Source of the DNA: Candidatus Shapirobacteria bacterium
GTDB lineage: Bacteria; Patescibacteriota; Microgenomatia; UBA12405
Length of the DNA stretch: 5,626 nucleotides
Direction: 5' to 3'
Assembly: GCA_003542615.1 (NCBI GenBank)
Contig: DPKG01000004.1
Span: 1 to 5,626, forward strand
Part shown: positions 5,053 through 5,626 of the stretch, piece after piece
Layout: the number at the start of each line of letters is the position of its first letter
Position numbering within the stretch: the stretch's first letter is position 1
The notes under the pieces: model-generated
Told to the model about the DNA's origin: nothing
The model's input: the letters and a program-made list of their open reading frames with translations, nothing else
Database searches by the model: none
Position numbers and translations under genes: made by a program

Positions 5053-5626
5053 GCACCGAATCTACCGCTTCAACCAAAGGCTTATAGTTAAAATACGATT
5101 CCAACTGTCCCTGCCAATTATTATCTGCCGTTTTAATCACCGGCTCTACCCCATGCCCCTCAATCGGCTCACCGTCTTCTTTTAAGGTTAAACTATGCAC
5201 CAAAAATATCGAATATTTTTCCGATTTGTCAATTTGTTGTTTTAAAGGAAACACTCTTTCTACCGTTCCCCAACCCTTAGTTGTCTCCCCTACTAACACT
5301 CCGACATTATATTTTTTCATCGACGCTGCCATTAACTCTGCCGTAGATTGACTATTTTTATTTATAAGTATCACCACTTTTTTGTATCTTACCAGGCTAT
5401 TTAACCAACCCGTTCTGGTTTTAAAGTCTAATTTGTCCCCCTGATGAAAAAATTGATACGCATATTGATCGTTTCCGATAAATGGTCCCAAAAAATAAGG
5501 TAATCCGTCTATTGCCCCGCCAATGTTATCCCGCAAATCAAAAATCAACGAATCAGATTCACCCTTATCTAATTGCTCGGTAGCCCTGACCAATTCATCA
5601 AAAGTAGTCGGGGAAAACTTTGTTAT
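5042..5626 (-). CDS. S41 family C-terminal processing peptidase, C-terminal part (cut by window edge)
   Basis: The visible 194 residues run from the window edge to a TGA; the start, signal region and any PDZ domain lie outside. The S41 protease fold is shown by LIFDLRDNIGG (fragment residues 27-37), a Ser-rich nucleophile motif SQSTAE (92-97), GETTKGWGTVE (113-123) and a C-terminal GHGVEP. Such enzymes act on exported or membrane proteins on the outer side of the membrane. In typical members the nucleophile lies in SASASE and the general-base Lys lies 25 residues later in GKGTV. Counting from Ser94 puts Trp119 at that position, with Lys117 two residues earlier. The enzyme may use a shifted Lys, a different catalytic set, or be inactive. 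It lies just upstream of nfeD and stomatin on the same strand. Confidence 0.9.
   Translation of the reverse strand: MTKFSPTTFDELVRATEQLDKGESDSLIFDLRDNIGGAIDGLPYFLGPFIGNDQYAYQFFHQGDKLDFKTRTGWLNSLVRYKKVVILINKNSQSTAELMAASMKKYNVGVLVGETTKGWGTVERVFPLKQQIDKSEKYSIFLVHSLTLKEDGEPIEGHGVEPVIKTADNNWQGQLESYFNYKPLVEAVDSVLKF

Overview
The window looks like a piece of a small, AT-rich bacterial genome, most likely from the Candidate Phyla Radiation (Patescibacteria). This is inferred from overall style and was not tested by a database search. The genes are short and tightly packed, and at least five starts have a -10 box only 5-7 bases upstream with no Shine-Dalgarno site, which implies leaderless mRNAs. The standard code fits: TAA, TAG and TGA all end genes at plausible places.

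Left part, + strand (123-2248): ribosomal protein bL33 (rpmG), then a radical SAM protein with a SPASM-like cysteine-rich tail, then an EpmA-like lysyl-tRNA synthetase paralog. The last two overlap by 20 bases and are probably translated together. The pairing is the most interesting part of the window. It resembles the EpmA/EpmB logic (radical chemistry on an amino acid, then ligation to a protein), but with a SPASM enzyme in place of the aminomutase EpmB. Substrate and product are unknown.

Middle (2249-3682): a possible minus-strand small protein with an Arg6 tail, then an anchored OB-fold (tRNA_anti-like) protein on the + strand. The OB-fold gene stands out: G exceeds C on its coding strand, and it has a canonical GGAGGA ribosome binding site and a promoter with a 5' leader of about 50 bases. 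It may be a later arrival. It is followed by a 54-residue Pro/Lys/Asn-rich protein with PKxN repeats (+) and, converging on it, a 90-residue Cys-containing protein (-).

Right part, minus strand (3744-5626): a partial S41 C-terminal processing peptidase cut by the window edge, then short NfeD and a stomatin/SPFH protein. NfeD and stomatin are separated by one base and form a classic pair of membrane-scaffold proteins. The peptidase just upstream could supply the protease activity that long NfeD proteins carry themselves. Its expected catalytic Lys position holds Trp, with a Lys two residues earlier.

Outside the OB-fold gene, the + strand has more C than G whichever way genes point. This suggests a replication-strand bias over the window.
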